Below are positions 5,366 to 6,368 of a stretch of DNA of 6,368 nucleotides, piece by piece. Source of the stretch: Elusimicrobia bacterium RIFOXYB2_FULL_49_7 (GTDB taxonomy: Bacteria > Fibrobacterota > OXYB2-FULL-49-7); assembly GCA_001800515.1 (NCBI GenBank), contig MGVN01000238.1:27014-33381 (forward strand). The letters are read 5' to 3'. How positions within the stretch are numbered: the stretch's first letter is position 1; every line of letters begins with the position of its first letter. A program made the position numbers and the translations under genes. The notes below the pieces were generated by a model that saw only the letters and a program-made list of their open reading frames with translations, did no database searches and was not told the DNA's origin.

Positions 5366-6089
5366 GTCTCATCTGCTCCAACTCTTTTTTTAGGGGTTCC
5401 CAGTAGGCACGATCCGCTTGTCGTTCATTTAATTCCTCTCGAAGTAATGCTTCTTCCAAGGAATTGATATCTGATGTATTAACAATAAGGAGAAGCGGTC
5501 TTTTTAAAGAAAGGAGATGGATGCGATCCGAAAATTGGCCTACCAACTCACGAAGCATTTCCGGTGTACGGCATTCTAAAAGCCAGAAATCGATTTTCTT
5601 GGCATCATCGCGATGTTGTCGATAATCCTCTTCGACCAGACGTCGAACCATGGGCCAATCTTTATCGCGCTGTGTTTTTTTTGCCTGTACCAGATGGGAG
5701 ACTCCCATTACCGGTATAGTCATGCCTTCAAAGAAAAAATTGTTCCGGTCTTGCCAAAGTACTTCAAAATCCGGGCAATTCCTCATTTTGGCCATAATAT
5801 CAATCCGAAAATTGGTAAGGCCCTCTTTCCGGCAAATAAAATGGCAGGCATGTCCGCGAAGGAGATATTTTTCTTCCAGAAGCGGAAAGAAAGTGTTTTC
5901 TGCCTGAAGAGAAGCCAAAGCGTTTTGCAAAGCCAACAAGTTGTTTTGATCACAAAAGACGCAGAAATCAGAATCACGAGTAAATTCGGAGGCCCCATAG
6001 AAGATACATGCCTGGCCACCCATCAATAAGAATCGTACCCGATGCTTAAGAAGAGCGTGGTAAATAGAAAGGATAGGATGGGTGGTCAT
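5349..6089 (-). CDS. Nucleotidyltransferase-fold protein (AbiEii/MNT-like superfamily)
   Basis: A 246-residue cytosolic protein. It starts with a helix and strand, VRFLLMGGQACIFYG (18-32), then SEFTRDSDFCV (34-44): the GG motif and the D39-x-D41 pair of the DNA polymerase beta-type nucleotidyltransferase superfamily. A third acidic residue, D97 in FRIDIM, completes the usual metal-binding triad, so the active site looks intact. HLVQAKKTQRDKDWPMVRRL (132-151) matches the helix with Lys and Lys-Asp found in AbiEii-type and related proteins. Such enzymes move a nucleotide onto a protein, RNA or small molecule; the target here is unknown. The start at 6089 is chosen by fit to the family; in-frame ATG at 6146 and TTG at 6170 would add a hydrophobic tail, and none has a good ribosome binding site. 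The 63-residue gene overlaps its 3' end. Both lie opposite to their neighbours, suggesting an inserted module. Confidence 0.82.
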   Translation of the reverse strand: MTTHPILSIYHALLKHRVRFLLMGGQACIFYGASEFTRDSDFCVFCDQNNLLALQNALASLQAENTFFPLLEEKYLLRGHACHFICRKEGLTNFRIDIMAKMRNCPDFEVLWQDRNNFFFEGMTIPVMGVSHLVQAKKTQRDKDWPMVRRLVEEDYRQHRDDAKKIDFWLLECRTPEMLRELVGQFSDRIHLLSLKRPLLLIVNTSDINSLEEALLREELNERQADRAYWEPLKKELEQMRHDRTR

Positions 6090-6158
6090 TGAAAGAAAAA
6101 GATAGGCGGTCTGAAAGAACGGAATCAAGAGAAAAGGCGATTTCATTTTGAGATGATG

Positions 6159-6368
6159 ATGCCGTATCAACTATTTTCTCGTAACGTGAAAAAAATTTAC
6201 ATCGTCATAATGTTATTGATATCCATCGGTGACTTAGTTGCACAGGCATCAGATGCTTTTGCAGACACCCTCTTTGCCCATGATGAAAAGGGCCGGGCCA
6301 TACTGGAATACGAACGGCTCTTTTTTTACCACCCTGCGGACACGGCTTCGGTAAAATGGCAGATGCGA
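6159..6368 (+). CDS. Secreted TPR-like protein, partial (3' end beyond window)
   Basis: The frame is open from the start to the right edge, giving about 70 residues. A basic stretch is followed by IYIVIMLLISIGDLVAQA, a signal peptide likely cut after AQA. The visible mature part, ADTLFAHDEKGRAILEYERL then FFYHPADTASVKWQMR, has the pattern of the first helix pair of a TPR protein (small residue, hydrophobics, A..EYERLLF.YP). Start choice is open: ATG codons stand in a row at 6153, 6156 and 6159, and a GTG at 6186 is also in frame. The 6159 ATG has a GAG 6 nt upstream; none has a strong ribosome binding site. The role cannot be told from this fragment; an envelope scaffold is likely. Confidence 0.7.
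   Translation, partial: MPYQLFSRNVKKIYIVIMLLISIGDLVAQASDAFADTLFAHDEKGRAILEYERLFFYHPADTASVKWQMR

Noticed and set aside
5613..6029. A 138-codon plus-strand frame opposite the nucleotidyltransferase
   Set aside because: The minus-strand frame has the GG, DxD and third Asp motifs in the correct order; the plus-strand translation shows no recognisable domain.
1..6368. CRISPR array, tRNA, rRNA, insertion sequence ends or attachment sites
   Set aside because: I looked for regularly spaced repeats, cloverleaf-like segments, long terminal inverted repeats and transposase motifs and found none; nearly all of the window is accounted for by genes.

Overview
The window looks like chromosomal DNA from a diderm (Gram-negative type) bacterium of moderate G+C. 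The evidence is two predicted lipoproteins with lipoboxes, an outer-membrane beta-barrel candidate, a LolA-like lipoprotein-sorting protein and a periplasmic c-type cytochrome. I could not fix the lineage from sequence alone. The mix (LpoB-like plus COG3014-like lipoproteins, a secreted YidD variant, small secreted TPR proteins) would fit a Fibrobacterota/FCB-type or deltaproteobacterial-type genome, but that is a guess. No tRNA, rRNA, insertion sequence or CRISPR array is visible.

Layout. (1) Positions 3281 down to 1, minus strand: five closely packed genes read in the order monoheme cytochrome c, Nudix hydrolase, outer-membrane barrel protein, LpoB-like lipoprotein, COG3014-like TPR lipoprotein (cut by the left edge). 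The junctions are a 1-nt overlap, then gaps of 4, 37 and 20 nt, so they probably form one operon. (2) Positions 3282-3424: a divergent intergenic region with a candidate minus-strand promoter overlapped by a perfect 8+8 bp inverted repeat. (3) Positions 3425-5170, plus strand: a small secreted cysteine-containing protein of unknown function, a strong intrinsic terminator, then a LolA-like gene overlapping a YidD-family gene by 11 nt. (4) Positions 5174-6089, minus strand: a nucleotidyltransferase-fold gene and a 63-residue partner overlapping its end by 17 nt. The pair is packed between the plus-strand genes. (5) From about 6159 to the right edge, plus strand: the start of a secreted protein that resembles an N-terminal TPR unit.

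How they may work together. Most of the products are predicted to be exported and to concern the envelope: LpoB-like proteins activate peptidoglycan synthases, COG3014 often sits beside LpoB, LolA-like proteins handle lipoproteins, and YidD is linked to membrane protein insertion. The nucleotidyltransferase pair is the odd one out: opposite strand, cytosolic, organised like a two-gene accessory module. The most unusual points are the signal-peptide-bearing YidD, the terminator only a few bases before the lolA-like ribosome binding site, the internal duplication in the unknown secreted protein, and the nucleotidyltransferase/small-protein pair.
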